NCBI GenBank assembly: GCA_016184145.1
Contig: JACPDF010000024.1
Location: forward strand, 1-63,573
Length of the DNA stretch: 63,573 nucleotides
Reading direction: 5' to 3'
Source: Candidatus Woesearchaeota archaeon
Lineage (GTDB): Archaea; Nanobdellota; Nanobdellia; Woesearchaeales; GW2011-AR4
Part shown: piece after piece, positions 27,066 to 37,311 of the stretch
Position numbering within the stretch: position 1 is the stretch's first letter
Layout: each line of letters begins with the position of its first letter
The notes under the pieces: model-generated
Told to the model about the DNA's origin: nothing
Database searches by the model: none
The model's input: the letters and a program-made list of their open reading frames with translations, nothing else
Position numbers and translations under genes: made by a program

Positions 27066-27668
27066 ATGCATACATTGCCAAAATTGCCATATGCTTATGA
27101 CGCTTTAGAGCCGCATATTGATGCAAGGACGATGGAGATACACCATACAAAGCATCATCAGGCTTACATTGACAAGTTGAATGGGGCTATAAAAGGGACA
27201 GAATTTGAAAAAATGGATGTCAATAAATTGCTAAAGCAACTCAACAAAGTTCCGGAGAATATAAGGACGATAGTAAGAAACCATGGTGGCGGACATTCCA
27301 ATCATTCTTTTTTCTGGCAGATAATGGGTCCTAATTGCGGCGGCCAGCCGGAAGGAAAAATTGGAGATGCGATTAACGAGGCTTTTGGAAGCTTTGATAA
27401 GTTTAAAGAGATATTTGCAAATGCTGCTGTCAGCAGATTTGGAAGCGGATGGGCATGGCTGATGGTTGAAGATGGAAGGTTAGGAATTACTTCAACGCCA
27501 AACCAAGATACTCCAGTAATGGAGGGCAAGCATGTTGTTTTAGGCTTGGATGTGTGGGAGCATAGTTATTATTTAAAATTTCAAAACAGAAGGGCTGATT
27601 ACATTAATGCTTGGTGGAATGTAGTAAACTGGAATAAAGTCAATGAATTTTTTGAGAAGGCAAAATAA
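27066..27668 (+). CDS. Fe/Mn superoxide dismutase
   Basis: [33 protein letters not shown]...[29 protein letters not shown]. Confidence 0.96.
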   Translation: MHTLPKLPYAYDALEPHIDARTMEIHHTKHHQAYIDKLNGAIKGTEFEKMDVNKLLKQLNKVPENIRTIVRNHGGGHSNHSFFWQIMGPNCGGQPEGKIGDAINEAFGSFDKFKEIFANAAVSRFGSGWAWLMVEDGRLGITSTPNQDTPVMEGKHVVLGLDVWEHSYYLKFQNRRADYINAWWNVVNWNKVNEFFEKAK

Positions 27669-27754
27669 ATAAGCCAGCAATAAAAATAACAATAATTATA
27701 AATAATAACAGAATAATAAAAATAATTAATAATCGAATTGATTGGTGAAAAACA

Positions 27755-28336
27755 ATGGAACAAAAATCTTTATTAATAACAAAAGACACAATCATAGGGG
27801 ATATTGTGGAAAATTACCCTGAGACTATAGAGCCATTAATGGAGATGGGAGTGCATTGCGTGGGCTGCCATGTAAGCCCTTATGAGTCTCTAGAAGCAGG
27901 GTTTAAGGGGCATGGGATGAGCGATGAGGAAATAGACGAGGCCTTAAAGAAATTGAATCAGGCCATAAAAAATAATTCCAATAATAAAACGCAAAAAGAA
28001 GAGTTTGATTTTTCCAAGGCTAAATTAAATGTTACCGATAAAGCAGCCCGTAAAATCAAAGAATTGATAAAGCAGGAAAAAAAGAAAGGGCTGAGGATTT
28101 CTGTTGTTCCGGGAGGATGCTCCGGCTTTAAGTATGGAATGGAGCTCAGCGATGATGAATTAGAAGAGGATGTGGTCATAGAAGAGAAAGGGATAAAGAT
28201 ATTCCTGGATAAGGCCAGCATGGCAAAGCTTGACGGCTCAAATGTCGATTTTGTAGACAGCCTGCAAGGCGCCGGCTTCAAGATAGAGAATCCGAATGCA
28301 ACAAAAAGCTGCGGGTGTGGGAATAGCTTCAGGTAA
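27755..28336 (+). CDS. DUF1858-like domain fused to HesB/IscA-type Fe-S assembly domain
   Basis: N-terminal PETIEPLMEMGVHCVGCHVSPYESLEAG; C-terminal GLRISVVPGGCSGFKYGMEL...KSCGCGNSF. Confidence 0.85.
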   Translation: MEQKSLLITKDTIIGDIVENYPETIEPLMEMGVHCVGCHVSPYESLEAGFKGHGMSDEEIDEALKKLNQAIKNNSNNKTQKEEFDFSKAKLNVTDKAARKIKELIKQEKKKGLRISVVPGGCSGFKYGMELSDDELEEDVVIEEKGIKIFLDKASMAKLDGSNVDFVDSLQGAGFKIENPNATKSCGCGNSFR

Positions 28337-28768
28337 TCAAACATCAACAACAAACAATGCCTTGTAGCCTTCTTTTGTTTTTTCTAATTTAAACATATGC
28401 AATGTAATTGCCTTGATATCATTCCTTAATTCATGCTTTTTCCTATTAATAGGCTCCCCAACCAATTCGGCATTTAGGGAATAATTATTGCCTTTTTTGC
28501 TTATTTTAACTGACGCTTTTTTGAATATCATTGAATAAGTATCTTTTAAGAACAAGATTTCAGATAAAAAATCAAACAACAAGTCGTCAGCGCTCTTTGC
28601 GCTTAATTTAACTGATTTTTTTTCCTTTTCTTTTATTTTATTTATATCTGCAGATTCTTCAAAGACTGCAAATGCGCAGTTTTCAAACAATTCATTAAGG
28701 CCTTTTCCATATGCTTCTATGGCTATGTCTGCAATGGCTACATCCTCCAGTATTTTGTATTTTTTCAT
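28337..28768 (-). CDS. Archease
   Basis: VAIADIAIEAYGKGLNELFENCAFAVFE...KGYKALFVVDV. Confidence 0.85.
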   Translation of the reverse strand: MKKYKILEDVAIADIAIEAYGKGLNELFENCAFAVFEESADINKIKEKEKKSVKLSAKSADDLLFDFLSEILFLKDTYSMIFKKASVKISKKGNNYSLNAELVGEPINRKKHELRNDIKAITLHMFKLEKTKEGYKALFVVDV

Positions 28769-28921
28769 TTTAGCCTTTTACAATAAGGATATAACAATAA
28801 TGAAATAATTTGGTTTCAATATTTAACAACAATAATATTATTTCCAATTATAATAAAACAATAATTTAATTTTCAATAATAAAAACAATGCAAATAATTA
28901 ATAATTAAAATTTTTATAATA

Positions 28922-30394
28922 TCATCCCTTGACGTTGGCTATCGGGAGAAGCTTTACGACCCTCTTGGATATTCCTGCCTTATGGACTGTATCAATGACT
29001 TCATCAACATTCTTGTATGCCAAGCCAGCTTCCTCTGCAAGGCCTGCCATCGAGACTGACTTGACATAAATGCCTCTTTTTTCCATGTCTTTCTGCAGTT
29101 TATCGCCTCTAACTTCCCTTTTTGCCCTTGCCCTTGACATTGTCCTTCCTGAGCCATGGGCAGTTGATCCCCACGTTTGCTTCATTGCTTCCTCTGTTCC
29201 GACCAATAAATAGGAACCTGTTTCCATACTGCCTCCAATGATAACAGGCTGGCCTGTTTTTTTGAATATAGGGTTTAATTCAGGATGCCCCGGCGGAAAT
29301 GCCCTTGTTGAGCCTTTTCTGTGGACAACTAATTTTTTCTTTTTCCCGTCAATTTCATGCTCCTCTAATTTTGCTATATTGTGAGCAACATCATAAACCA
29401 TATGCATTTCCATCTTTTCTGCATCCTTGTTAAAGGTTTTTTCAAAGCCCTCCCTTATTCTGTGTAAAATAACCTGCCTGTTGGAAAAGGCCATGTTTGC
29501 AGCGCATGCCATTGCCTTGTAATAATCCTGGCCTTCTTTGCTGTTAAAAGGGGCGCAAGTTAATTCGCGATCCCTTATCTCAATGCCATGCTCTTTCATC
29601 ACCGGTTCGAATTTCCTCAAATAATCCGTTCCTATCTGATGGCCAAATCCTCTGCTTCCGCAATGAACCATAACCACTATTTGATTAGAGGTATGTATTC
29701 CGAATGCTTTTGCGGTTTCTTTGTCAAAAATATTCTCGGCTTTGACAAGCTGTGTCTCAAGGTAATGATTTCCAGAGCCTAAAGTGCCTAATTGATTCAT
29801 GCCTCGCTGCATTGCTTTGTCGGAAACTTTAGTGTGGTCTGCCCAGTCTATTTTTCCATAGCCTTCTGTCCTTTCAATGTCTTCTTTCCAGCCATAGCCG
29901 TTTTCAACGCACCATTTGCTGCCATTCTCTATAATTTCTATGAACTGCGACTTGTTTGCATCTACAAATCCCTTGCAGCCAACGCCTGCAGGAACTAATT
30001 TGAAAAGGGTGTCTGTCAGCTCCCTTAACTTTGGCTTCACCTGATCAAAAGTCAGATTAGTGGTAACTAATCTCATGCCGCAATTAATGTCAAAGCCAAT
30101 TCCTCCGGGGCTTATAATCCCTTTTTCTTCAGGGTCAAAGGCAGCAACTCCTCCAATTGGAAATCCGTAGCCCCAGTGGCCATCCGGCATGCAAAAAGAA
30201 TATTTCTGAATTCCTGGAAGGCAAGCTACATTAGTCACCTGGTCAAAGACTCCATTGTCCATCTGCTCGATAAGACCTTTGCTGGCATAAATCCTGGCTG
30301 GAACCAGCATTCCTTTCTTATGTGATGTAGGTATTTCCCAAATAAAATCGCTTATCTTGTTTATTTCTTTTGGCCTTTCCGGTTCCGGTCTCAT
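28922..30394 (-). CDS. rtcB: RNA ligase RtcB (tRNA-splicing ligase)
   Basis: DGHWGYGFPIGGVAAFD, GIGFDINCGMR, LGTLGSGNHYLE, VHCGSRGFGHQ, STAHGSGR. Confidence 0.97.
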   Translation of the reverse strand: MRPEPERPKEINKISDFIWEIPTSHKKGMLVPARIYASKGLIEQMDNGVFDQVTNVACLPGIQKYSFCMPDGHWGYGFPIGGVAAFDPEEKGIISPGGIGFDINCGMRLVTTNLTFDQVKPKLRELTDTLFKLVPAGVGCKGFVDANKSQFIEIIENGSKWCVENGYGWKEDIERTEGYGKIDWADHTKVSDKAMQRGMNQLGTLGSGNHYLETQLVKAENIFDKETAKAFGIHTSNQIVVMVHCGSRGFGHQIGTDYLRKFEPVMKEHGIEIRDRELTCAPFNSKEGQDYYKAMACAANMAFSNRQVILHRIREGFEKTFNKDAEKMEMHMVYDVAHNIAKLEEHEIDGKKKKLVVHRKGSTRAFPPGHPELNPIFKKTGQPVIIGGSMETGSYLLVGTEEAMKQTWGSTAHGSGRTMSRARAKREVRGDKLQKDMEKRGIYVKSVSMAGLAEEAGLAYKNVDEVIDTVHKAGISKRVVKLLPIANVKG

Positions 30395-30646
30395 TTTACC
30401 TCCAATATAGGTATGTATAGTTTAGCATAGAAGTCTCAGCTTCTACGCATACTCTCTACACAAAACCAAATATTTGGTGCGAGCATGCGCAGCACTATAA
30501 TTGCAGGAATGGTTTTGCTTATTTAAAGATATTGATTTGTCGCTATAAAAACATAAATCTTATGCTGCAACATATCCCAAAAAACCTATATATTTTATAA
30601 CCATAACATTTAAATAGAAGAAGGCTTTTGGAGAAAGTGTTAAAAA

Positions 30647-30694
30647 ACACAATATGTTGTGGTTCTTAACTGCAGTATATACAATATGTTGTGT
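30647..30694 (+). promoter_or_regulatory. Two NrdR-box-like sites: ACACAATATGTTGTGG (30647-30662) and ATACAATATGTTGTGT (30679-30694)
   Basis: Each agrees with the recalled bacterial consensus acaCwAtATaTwGtgt at 14/16 positions; offset 32 bp; upstream of class II RNR. Confidence 0.65.
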
Positions 30695-30733
30695 CTATGT
30701 CTAGTGGTAAAAAGAGGGGAGAGGGATGCAAAA

Positions 30734-33700
30734 ATGACGTCAAAGATTTCTGAAATAAAAAAACGCGATGGCAGTGTAGCGGCTTTTGACAGCAGCAAGA
30801 TAGCCAATGCAATATTCAAGGCTGCAAGATCTGTTGGCGGCCAGGACAGGAATGAAGCTGATAAGCTTGCAGATAAAGTTGTCAAGGAGCTTGAAAAAGA
30901 AACAGAGGGCATCCCGACAGTTGAGCAATTACAAGACTTAGTGGAAAAGGTTTTGATAGAAGCAGGGCATGCAAAGACAGCCAAAGCCTATATTGTGTAC
31001 AGGCAGAAAAGGGCTGAGGCAAGGGAAGAGAAGATGAGAGTCCTGGAAAAGGACTATTTAGATGATGTTGACAAAAGGTTTGATGTCAATGCTTTGAGGG
31101 TTTTAAAGGCGAGATACCTAAAAAAAGATGATAAAGGAAAGCTTATAGAAACGCCAAAGCAGCTTTTTACAAGAATATCCACTCACTTGGGCATACCAGA
31201 GATTTTTTATGATGAAAAAGTGTTTGACATAAACGAGAAGCAGAATGTTTTTGAGATTGAGGAGTTTAACAAGGAAGAGCAGGACAACAAAGTTTCAATA
31301 GGAAAATATAAGCTAAACCAATACCACATGGAAGGCGTAAGAAGGCTTTATGAACGCTACAATAAGCAGAAAAAGATGAAGGTTTCATGGAGCCAGTTTT
31401 TAGAGCTCCTGGAGCAAGGCTATTTTAACAACTACGAGAGAAACATAGATGAATTCTACAGCCTGATGGTTGAAAAAAGGTTTATGCCTAATACACCGGC
31501 AATAGCAAATTTCGGCAATTCATTGGGAATGGGAAGCGCGTGCTTTCATCCCGACCAGCTTATATTAACAGAAGACGGCCCAAGAAAGATAAGCGAGGTT
31601 AATGCAGGTGACAAGGTTTTGACGCATAGGGGAAGATTCAGGAAGGTCAAGCAAGTGTTTGTCAGGGATTCTAATTCGCTTCTTTCCTTTGAATGCAAGA
31701 AATTGCCTAAAACCACAATGTTGGCAACAGAGGAGCATCCAATATTAACGCACAAAGATGGCGAAGCTGGATGGTATCCTGCCTATATGATAAAAGAAGG
31801 CGATAAAGTAGCGCTTTCGTACCCTGCTGAAACAAAAGATGTGGAAAAAATTTTGGTAAGTGAGTTTGTGGATGGAATAACAGTAAAGGATGACAAATGC
31901 TGTTATGAGTATAGCGGAGGCAAATTCAATGCATTTGTGCACACTACAAAGTCTGTAAACAATACAATCTTAGTTGATTATGACTTAATGAAGCTGTTTG
32001 GCTTTTATTTGGCAGAGGGCACTGTTTCTGAAGAAGATTGCGTCAGATTTACATTATCTGCGGATGAAGCAGATTACTGCAATGAAATCATTTCCATAAT
32101 GGAAAGGAAATTTGGAGTATCAGCCAGAATTGAAAGCACTAACGATGCAGAAAGAAAGTGGCTGTCTCTGCGCTTTCATTCAACAATATTGGCAAAGTTC
32201 TTCATTAGCTTATTTGGGACTGGCTATAATAAGAAAAAAATACCCAGCTGGATTATGTTGCTTCCAGCTGAGAAGCAAAAAGGCCTGATGTCTGGTATGA
32301 TAAGAGGGGACGGAACTGTATTTAAGAATTGGAACAAAATGAATGCAAAGCTTGTTATGTCAAATACCAGTTTAGTGTATGCATTTTGGCAGATGTGCAT
32401 GCGATGCGGCGTTTTTGCTGCACTAGGCAAAGAGAGCATGCCAAAGCTTGCAAAGGTACAGCCCGTCAGATGTACCTTAGGAGATGCAAAAGGTCAATTA
32501 TTAATGAATGAATTATTTGGAGAAACTATACAAGAAACTGTTAGCGAAGACAAAACTTTTGTTGTAAATGGGATTGTTTTTACAGATGTAGAAAAGATTG
32601 AAAAAATTGATTATAAGGGTGCTGTATATAATTTAGAGGTGGAAGAAGACCATTCTTATGTAGCAAATATGGTTTCTGTGCATAATTGCTTTGTTTTAGG
32701 TGTAGAGGACAGCATGGAAAGCATCATGGACACTTTAAAGTACACTGCAATCATACACAAAAGCGGAGGAGGGACTGGATTTAATTTCTCGAAGATAAGG
32801 CCGGAAGGGGATTTTGTAAGCTCAACTTCAGGAGCAGCATCCGGCCCGTTGTCTTTCATGAGGATGTTTGATACAATGACAGAGGTAGTCAAGCAAGGAG
32901 GGATAAGAAGAGGAGCAAATATGGGGATATTAAACAGCAACCACCCTGACATAGAGAAGTTCATAACAGCCAAAGAAGGAAACAAGGCTTTGACTAATTT
33001 CAACATCTCTGTTTTGCTAATGCCTGATTTTTGGGAATGCTATGAGAAAAACAAGCCTTATCCATTGGTAAACCCAAGAAATGGAGAAGTGGTAAAGACT
33101 GTTGATCCCAAAGCTTTGTTTGATAAGATTGTTTATCAGGCATGGGAATCAGCAGAGCCAGGAGTCATTTTCTTTGATATTGTAAACGATTACAACCCGT
33201 TCTTTGAGCATCTGGGGCCTATAGTCACAACTAACCCCTGCGGAGAAGTGCTTCTTTATCCTAACGAACCTTGCAACCTAGGAAGCATAAATGTATGGGC
33301 TTTTGCAAAAGAGGATGGGCAGGGAAACGTGTATTATGACTGGAACGGCCTGAAAGAAGTCACAAAGAAATGCACCAAGCTGCTGGATAATGTCATTGAT
33401 GTAAATAAGTTTCCGCTGAAGCAGATAGAAGAGATGAGCCTTAATACAAGGAAGATTGGCTTAGGAGTTATGGGAGTTGGTGATCTATTGTACGAGTTAA
33501 GGCTGCCATACAATAGCGATGAGGGAAGGAAGTTTATGGAAAAACTGATGCAGTTCATCGCTTACCATTCCCATGCTGAAAGCATGGAGTTGGCAAGGAA
33601 AAGAGGCAATTTGCCTTACTATGACAAAAGCTTCTACAAGGGAGGAAGGCTGCCTTTCAGGGGCTTTGAATTAAAAGATGAGTGGGAGCATGACTGGAAA

Positions 33701-34438
33701 AAGTTAAGTGACGATGTTAAAAAATATGGAACAAGGAACGGCTACACAACGGTTATTGCGCCTACAGGCAGCATATCAATGATAGCTGGATGCTCATCAG
33801 GAATGGAGCCGGTGTATAGCTTGGCGTTTGAGAAGAATGTCAAGGTTGGAAGCTTCTACTATGTTGACCCTGCTTTTGAAAGGGCTTTAAGGAGAGAAGG
33901 CTTATACTCTGAGGAGCTTATGCAGGAAATATGCGAGAATGGGGGAAGTGTACAAGGATTAGAAGATTTTCCTGCAAAACTGCAGAAGGCTTTTGTTACT
34001 GCAATGGACATAACTCCAGAAGACCATATAAGGGCTCTTGCAGCATTCCAGAAATGGGTTGACAGCTCAATTTCAAAGACAAATAATTTCCCGGCAGATG
34101 CGACAGTAGAGCACATGAGAGACAGCTATATTTTAGCTTACAAGCTTGGATGCAAGGATGTCACAGTATTCAGGGACTCAAGCATCAAGAACCAAGTCCT
34201 GGTTGCGCCTAAAAAGAAAGAAATTGAGAAGAAAGCTGAAGCTGTTGAGATAAAGCACGAACTGAGAGTTGCTGGAAATGGAAGCGCAATGGCGCAAAAA
34301 GAGCTTGACTCCGGAAGCTTGGTAATGCAGAGCGAGAGCAAGGGAAAGACGAGGACATGCCCCGAGTGCGGCGGACAAGCCCAAATACAGGAAGGCTGCG
34401 TCACATGCAAAGCATGCGGCTGGGCGTTATGCAAGTGA
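30734..34438 (+). CDS. Adenosylcobalamin-dependent (class II) ribonucleotide reductase, with ATP-cone and intein
   Basis: ATP-cone KRDGSVAAFDSSKIANAI; RNR motifs PNTPAIANFGNSLG, KSGGGTGFNFS, NPCGEVLLYPNEPCNLGSIN, APTGSISMIAGCSSGMEPVYS; C-terminal Zn/Cys cluster. Confidence 0.95.
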   Translation: MTSKISEIKKRDGSVAAFDSSKIANAIFKAARSVGGQDRNEADKLADKVVKELEKETEGIPTVEQLQDLVEKVLIEAGHAKTAKAYIVYRQKRAEAREEKMRVLEKDYLDDVDKRFDVNALRVLKARYLKKDDKGKLIETPKQLFTRISTHLGIPEIFYDEKVFDINEKQNVFEIEEFNKEEQDNKVSIGKYKLNQYHMEGVRRLYERYNKQKKMKVSWSQFLELLEQGYFNNYERNIDEFYSLMVEKRFMPNTPAIANFGNSLGMGSACFHPDQLILTEDGPRKISEVNAGDKVLTHRGRFRKVKQVFVRDSNSLLSFECKKLPKTTMLATEEHPILTHKDGEAGWYPAYMIKEGDKVALSYPAETKDVEKILVSEFVDGITVKDDKCCYEYSGGKFNAFVHTTKSVNNTILVDYDLMKLFGFYLAEGTVSEEDCVRFTLSADEADYCNEIISIMERKFGVSARIESTNDAERKWLSLRFHSTILAKFFISLFGTGYNKKKIPSWIMLLPAEKQKGLMSGMIRGDGTVFKNWNKMNAKLVMSNTSLVYAFWQMCMRCGVFAALGKESMPKLAKVQPVRCTLGDAKGQLLMNELFGETIQETVSEDKTFVVNGIVFTDVEKIEKIDYKGAVYNLEVEEDHSYVANMVSVHNCFVLGVEDSMESIMDTLKYTAIIHKSGGGTGFNFSKIRPEGDFVSSTSGAASGPLSFMRMFDTMTEVVKQGGIRRGANMGILNSNHPDIEKFITAKEGNKALTNFNISVLLMPDFWECYEKNKPYPLVNPRNGEVVKTVDPKALFDKIVYQAWESAEPGVIFFDIVNDYNPFFEHLGPIVTTNPCGEVLLYPNEPCNLGSINVWAFAKEDGQGNVYYDWNGLKEVTKKCTKLLDNVIDVNKFPLKQIEEMSLNTRKIGLGVMGVGDLLYELRLPYNSDEGRKFMEKLMQFIAYHSHAESMELARKRGNLPYYDKSFYKGGRLPFRGFELKDEWEHDWKKLSDDVKKYGTRNGYTTVIAPTGSISMIAGCSSGMEPVYSLAFEKNVKVGSFYYVDPAFERALRREGLYSEELMQEICENGGSVQGLEDFPAKLQKAFVTAMDITPEDHIRALAAFQKWVDSSISKTNNFPADATVEHMRDSYILAYKLGCKDVTVFRDSSIKNQVLVAPKKKEIEKKAEAVEIKHELRVAGNGSAMAQKELDSGSLVMQSESKGKTRTCPECGGQAQIQEGCVTCKACGWALCK
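31541..32686 (+). other. Intein (382 aa) with LAGLIDADG-type homing endonuclease domain inside class II RNR
   Basis: Starts CFHPDQLILTEDGPRKISEV, ends SYVANMVSVHN followed by Cys+1 (CFVLGVED); internal LFGFYLAEGTV and LMSGMIRGDGTV; boundaries in frame (1146 nt). Confidence 0.93.
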
Positions 34439-34504
34439 CTTTTTCTTTTTTTATTCATTTTTGGCAAATATTAAAAAGATACGCCTATTAGCTTATGCCG
34501 TATT

Positions 34505-35119
34505 ATGGTAACGAAGCTAAAAAAAAAGATTGTAGTGGAAGGGGATGAGAATAGGGAGCATCTTGGCTTGATACATGTTGTTACAGGAGATGGCAAAGGC
34601 AAGACAACAAGTTCTTTAGGCCTTGCAGTAAGGGCCCTGGGCAGCAATTTAAGGGTTTATATGGTGCAATTTCTTAAGTCAGGAACAACAGGAGAGATTT
34701 ATACTATAAAGAATCATCTCCCGGGCATGAATATTATACAGTTCGGAGTTGATGCAGTCAGGGAAAGGCAGCAAAAACTGGATATTTTCAGGGACAAAGG
34801 AAGCAAGTTTGTGTTTAATCCTGATGAGGAGGAGAAAGAAGCGGCAATGATGGGCTTCGAGCATGCAAAAAAGATAATAAAATCAGGAGAATACGACCTT
34901 GTGATACTGGATGAGATAAATGTTGTTTTAGACAAGGGGCTGATTCCGATAAAAGAAGCTCTTGAGCTGATGGAAAACCATGGGAATGTGGAACTGTATT
35001 TTACCGGAAGGGATGCCCCCCAGGAGATTATTGACAAAGCAGATTACGCCTCTTTAGTCAAATCAGTAAAGCACCCCTGGCAGAAAGGGATAAAAGCCAG
35101 AAAAGGAATCGAGTTTTAA
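34505..35119 (+). CDS. Cob(I)alamin adenosyltransferase (CobA/BtuR type)
   Basis: LIHVVTGDGKGKTTSSLGLAVRALG, VILDEINVVLDKGLI. Confidence 0.93.
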   Translation: MVTKLKKKIVVEGDENREHLGLIHVVTGDGKGKTTSSLGLAVRALGSNLRVYMVQFLKSGTTGEIYTIKNHLPGMNIIQFGVDAVRERQQKLDIFRDKGSKFVFNPDEEEKEAAMMGFEHAKKIIKSGEYDLVILDEINVVLDKGLIPIKEALELMENHGNVELYFTGRDAPQEIIDKADYASLVKSVKHPWQKGIKARKGIEF

Positions 35120-35127
35120 GGCAAAAT

Positions 35128-37005
35128 ATGGCAAAAATAAAGCTGAGCAATAATGCATTGCAGATACTGGAAAAGAGGTACTTGAAGAAGGACAAGGAAG
35201 GCAAAGTAATAGAAAAGCCTGAAGACTTGTTTCTCAGGGTAGCTAACAATATTGCGCTGGCTGACGCAAAATATTTGCTTAAGGAGGAAATAGAAAATCT
35301 GCAGCAAAAAGAAAACAAGGAATACCATGAACTGGCAAAGGAGAAAACATTCCAGAATTTAACAAACAAAAACAGCAAAATAAAGAATAAGATAAAAAAA
35401 ACCGAGAAAGAATTTTATGATATGATGGCAAGGCTTGATTTTTTGCCTAACTCGCCAACTTTGTTTAATGCCGGAAGGAAACTGCAGCAGCTCGCTGCAT
35501 GCTTTGTGCTTCCTGTCGAGGATGACTTAGATGCAATATTCAAGGCTTTGCATTACGCAGCCAAAATTTCCAAATCCGGCTCGGGCACCGGGTTTAATTT
35601 CTCCCATTTGAGGCCAAAAAACGATGTCATAGCATCTGTCACAGGCTTTTCTTCCGGCCCGTTGTCTTTCATGAAGATATTTGACGCGGTAACAGAGCAA
35701 ATCAAGCTTGGCGGCTTAAGAAGAGGAGCGCACATGGGCATTTTGAGGGTTGACCATCCGGACATAGAAGAGTTTGTAACGATAAAGGCAAAGGAAAAAG
35801 TCCTTGAGAATTTCAACATCTCTGTTTCGATAACGGACAGATTCATGCATGCTGTTGAGAAAAATAAAAGCTATCCTTTGATAAACCCGAGGACAGGGGA
35901 AGAAGTAAGGGAAGAGAGCGCGAACAAGATTTTTGAGATGATATGCCAAACATCCTGGAGGACAGGGGATCCAGGCTTATTATTCATTGACAGGATAAAT
36001 AATAATAACCCCACGCCTAAGCTTGGCGCGCTTGAGAGCACTGACAGCTGCGGAGAGCAGCCTCTGCTGCCCTATGAGTCAGCGAATCTGGGGTCAATAA
36101 ACCTTTCAAACATGGTTAATAATGGAAAAGTTGACTTTAACAAACTGGGAAAGATTGTGCATACGGCAATACACTTCCTTGATAATGTAATTGACATGTG
36201 CAATTATCCAACACCGGAAACAAAGGAGATTGTGGGCAAAAACAGGAAAATCGGGCTGGGGGTTATGGGCTTTGCGGAAATGCTTGTAAAGCTGAAGATT
36301 CCTTATAACTCTGAGAAAGCGGTCAATGTTGCCGGAAATGTTATGAGTTTTATAAGGAAAGAGGCTGACAAAGCTTCTGTTGAGCTTGCCAAGGAAAGGG
36401 GAGTTTTCCCAAGCTGGGAAGACAGCATTTACAGCAAGGAAAGCAAACAGTTTAAGGGAAAGCACCTTAAATTGAGGAATGCGACAAGATTGACTTTAGC
36501 TCCTACTGGAAGCATAAGCATCATTGCAAATACTTCTTTCGGGATTGAGCCTTTATTTGCATTAAGCTTTGTGAGAATGCTTAATGACGGCTCTGAGCAG
36601 TTGAATGTGGACAAGAATTTTGAGGATGCGATGAAAAAGAGAAAGCTGTACAGGGACGAGCTTATGAGGTTCATAGCAAAAAAAGGAAGCATACAGCAGA
36701 TTGCCTCGATACCAAAAGACATAAGGGATGTTTTTGCTGTTTCTTATGACATAACACCAGAGTACCATGTAAAGATACAGGCTGCTTTCCAGAAGCATGT
36801 TGATAATGCTGTTTCAAAAACGGTAACTTTGCCTAATGAGGCCAGCATAGAGGATGTAAAAATCACTTACATGCTTGCTTACAGGCTTGGATGCAAAGGA
36901 ATTTCCATATACAGGTTTGGAAGCAGAGACGACCAGGTATTGTTCTTAAGGGGCATAAAAGACAATCAAGTGAGTTTGACAAACTGGCTGAAGCATCTGA
37001 GGTAA
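35128..37005 (+). CDS. Second adenosylcobalamin-dependent (class II) ribonucleotide reductase, without intein or ATP-cone
   Basis: FLPNSPTLFNAGRKLQQLAACFVLPVEDD, SGSGTGFNFSHLRPKND, LAPTGSISIIANTSFGIEPLFAL. Confidence 0.93.
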   Translation: MAKIKLSNNALQILEKRYLKKDKEGKVIEKPEDLFLRVANNIALADAKYLLKEEIENLQQKENKEYHELAKEKTFQNLTNKNSKIKNKIKKTEKEFYDMMARLDFLPNSPTLFNAGRKLQQLAACFVLPVEDDLDAIFKALHYAAKISKSGSGTGFNFSHLRPKNDVIASVTGFSSGPLSFMKIFDAVTEQIKLGGLRRGAHMGILRVDHPDIEEFVTIKAKEKVLENFNISVSITDRFMHAVEKNKSYPLINPRTGEEVREESANKIFEMICQTSWRTGDPGLLFIDRINNNNPTPKLGALESTDSCGEQPLLPYESANLGSINLSNMVNNGKVDFNKLGKIVHTAIHFLDNVIDMCNYPTPETKEIVGKNRKIGLGVMGFAEMLVKLKIPYNSEKAVNVAGNVMSFIRKEADKASVELAKERGVFPSWEDSIYSKESKQFKGKHLKLRNATRLTLAPTGSISIIANTSFGIEPLFALSFVRMLNDGSEQLNVDKNFEDAMKKRKLYRDELMRFIAKKGSIQQIASIPKDIRDVFAVSYDITPEYHVKIQAAFQKHVDNAVSKTVTLPNEASIEDVKITYMLAYRLGCKGISIYRFGSRDDQVLFLRGIKDNQVSLTNWLKHLR

Positions 37006-37162
37006 AAATACAATAAATAATTGATTAAAATTGATATGATTTGCAAATTAAAAAACAATGCCAATAATGTTAACAACCAAGTTCGCAACTAAGGCATTAA
37101 ATTCGATATTGTAGAAATAGATTATCATACGGCGCAACAAAAAAACAAAAAATAATTCCCGA

Positions 37163-37199
37163 GCGTTTTTGCCTTCGTGCTTTTTCAGGGCAAAAACGC
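37163..37199. repeat. Perfect 11-bp stem-loop GCGTTTTTGCC...GGCAAAAACGC
   Basis: Direct reading; preceded by AAAAAATAATTCCCGAG shared with other extragenic elements. Confidence 0.85.
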
Positions 37200-37311
37200 A
37201 GGCTATAATTAAGCGTTGTTTAGTGCCCGAAGAATATTAAAAGTGAAATTAAGAAATGACAAAGCAAATAGTTGTGCATCATAAGATAAAAATTAAAGAA
37301 ATAAATTCAAA

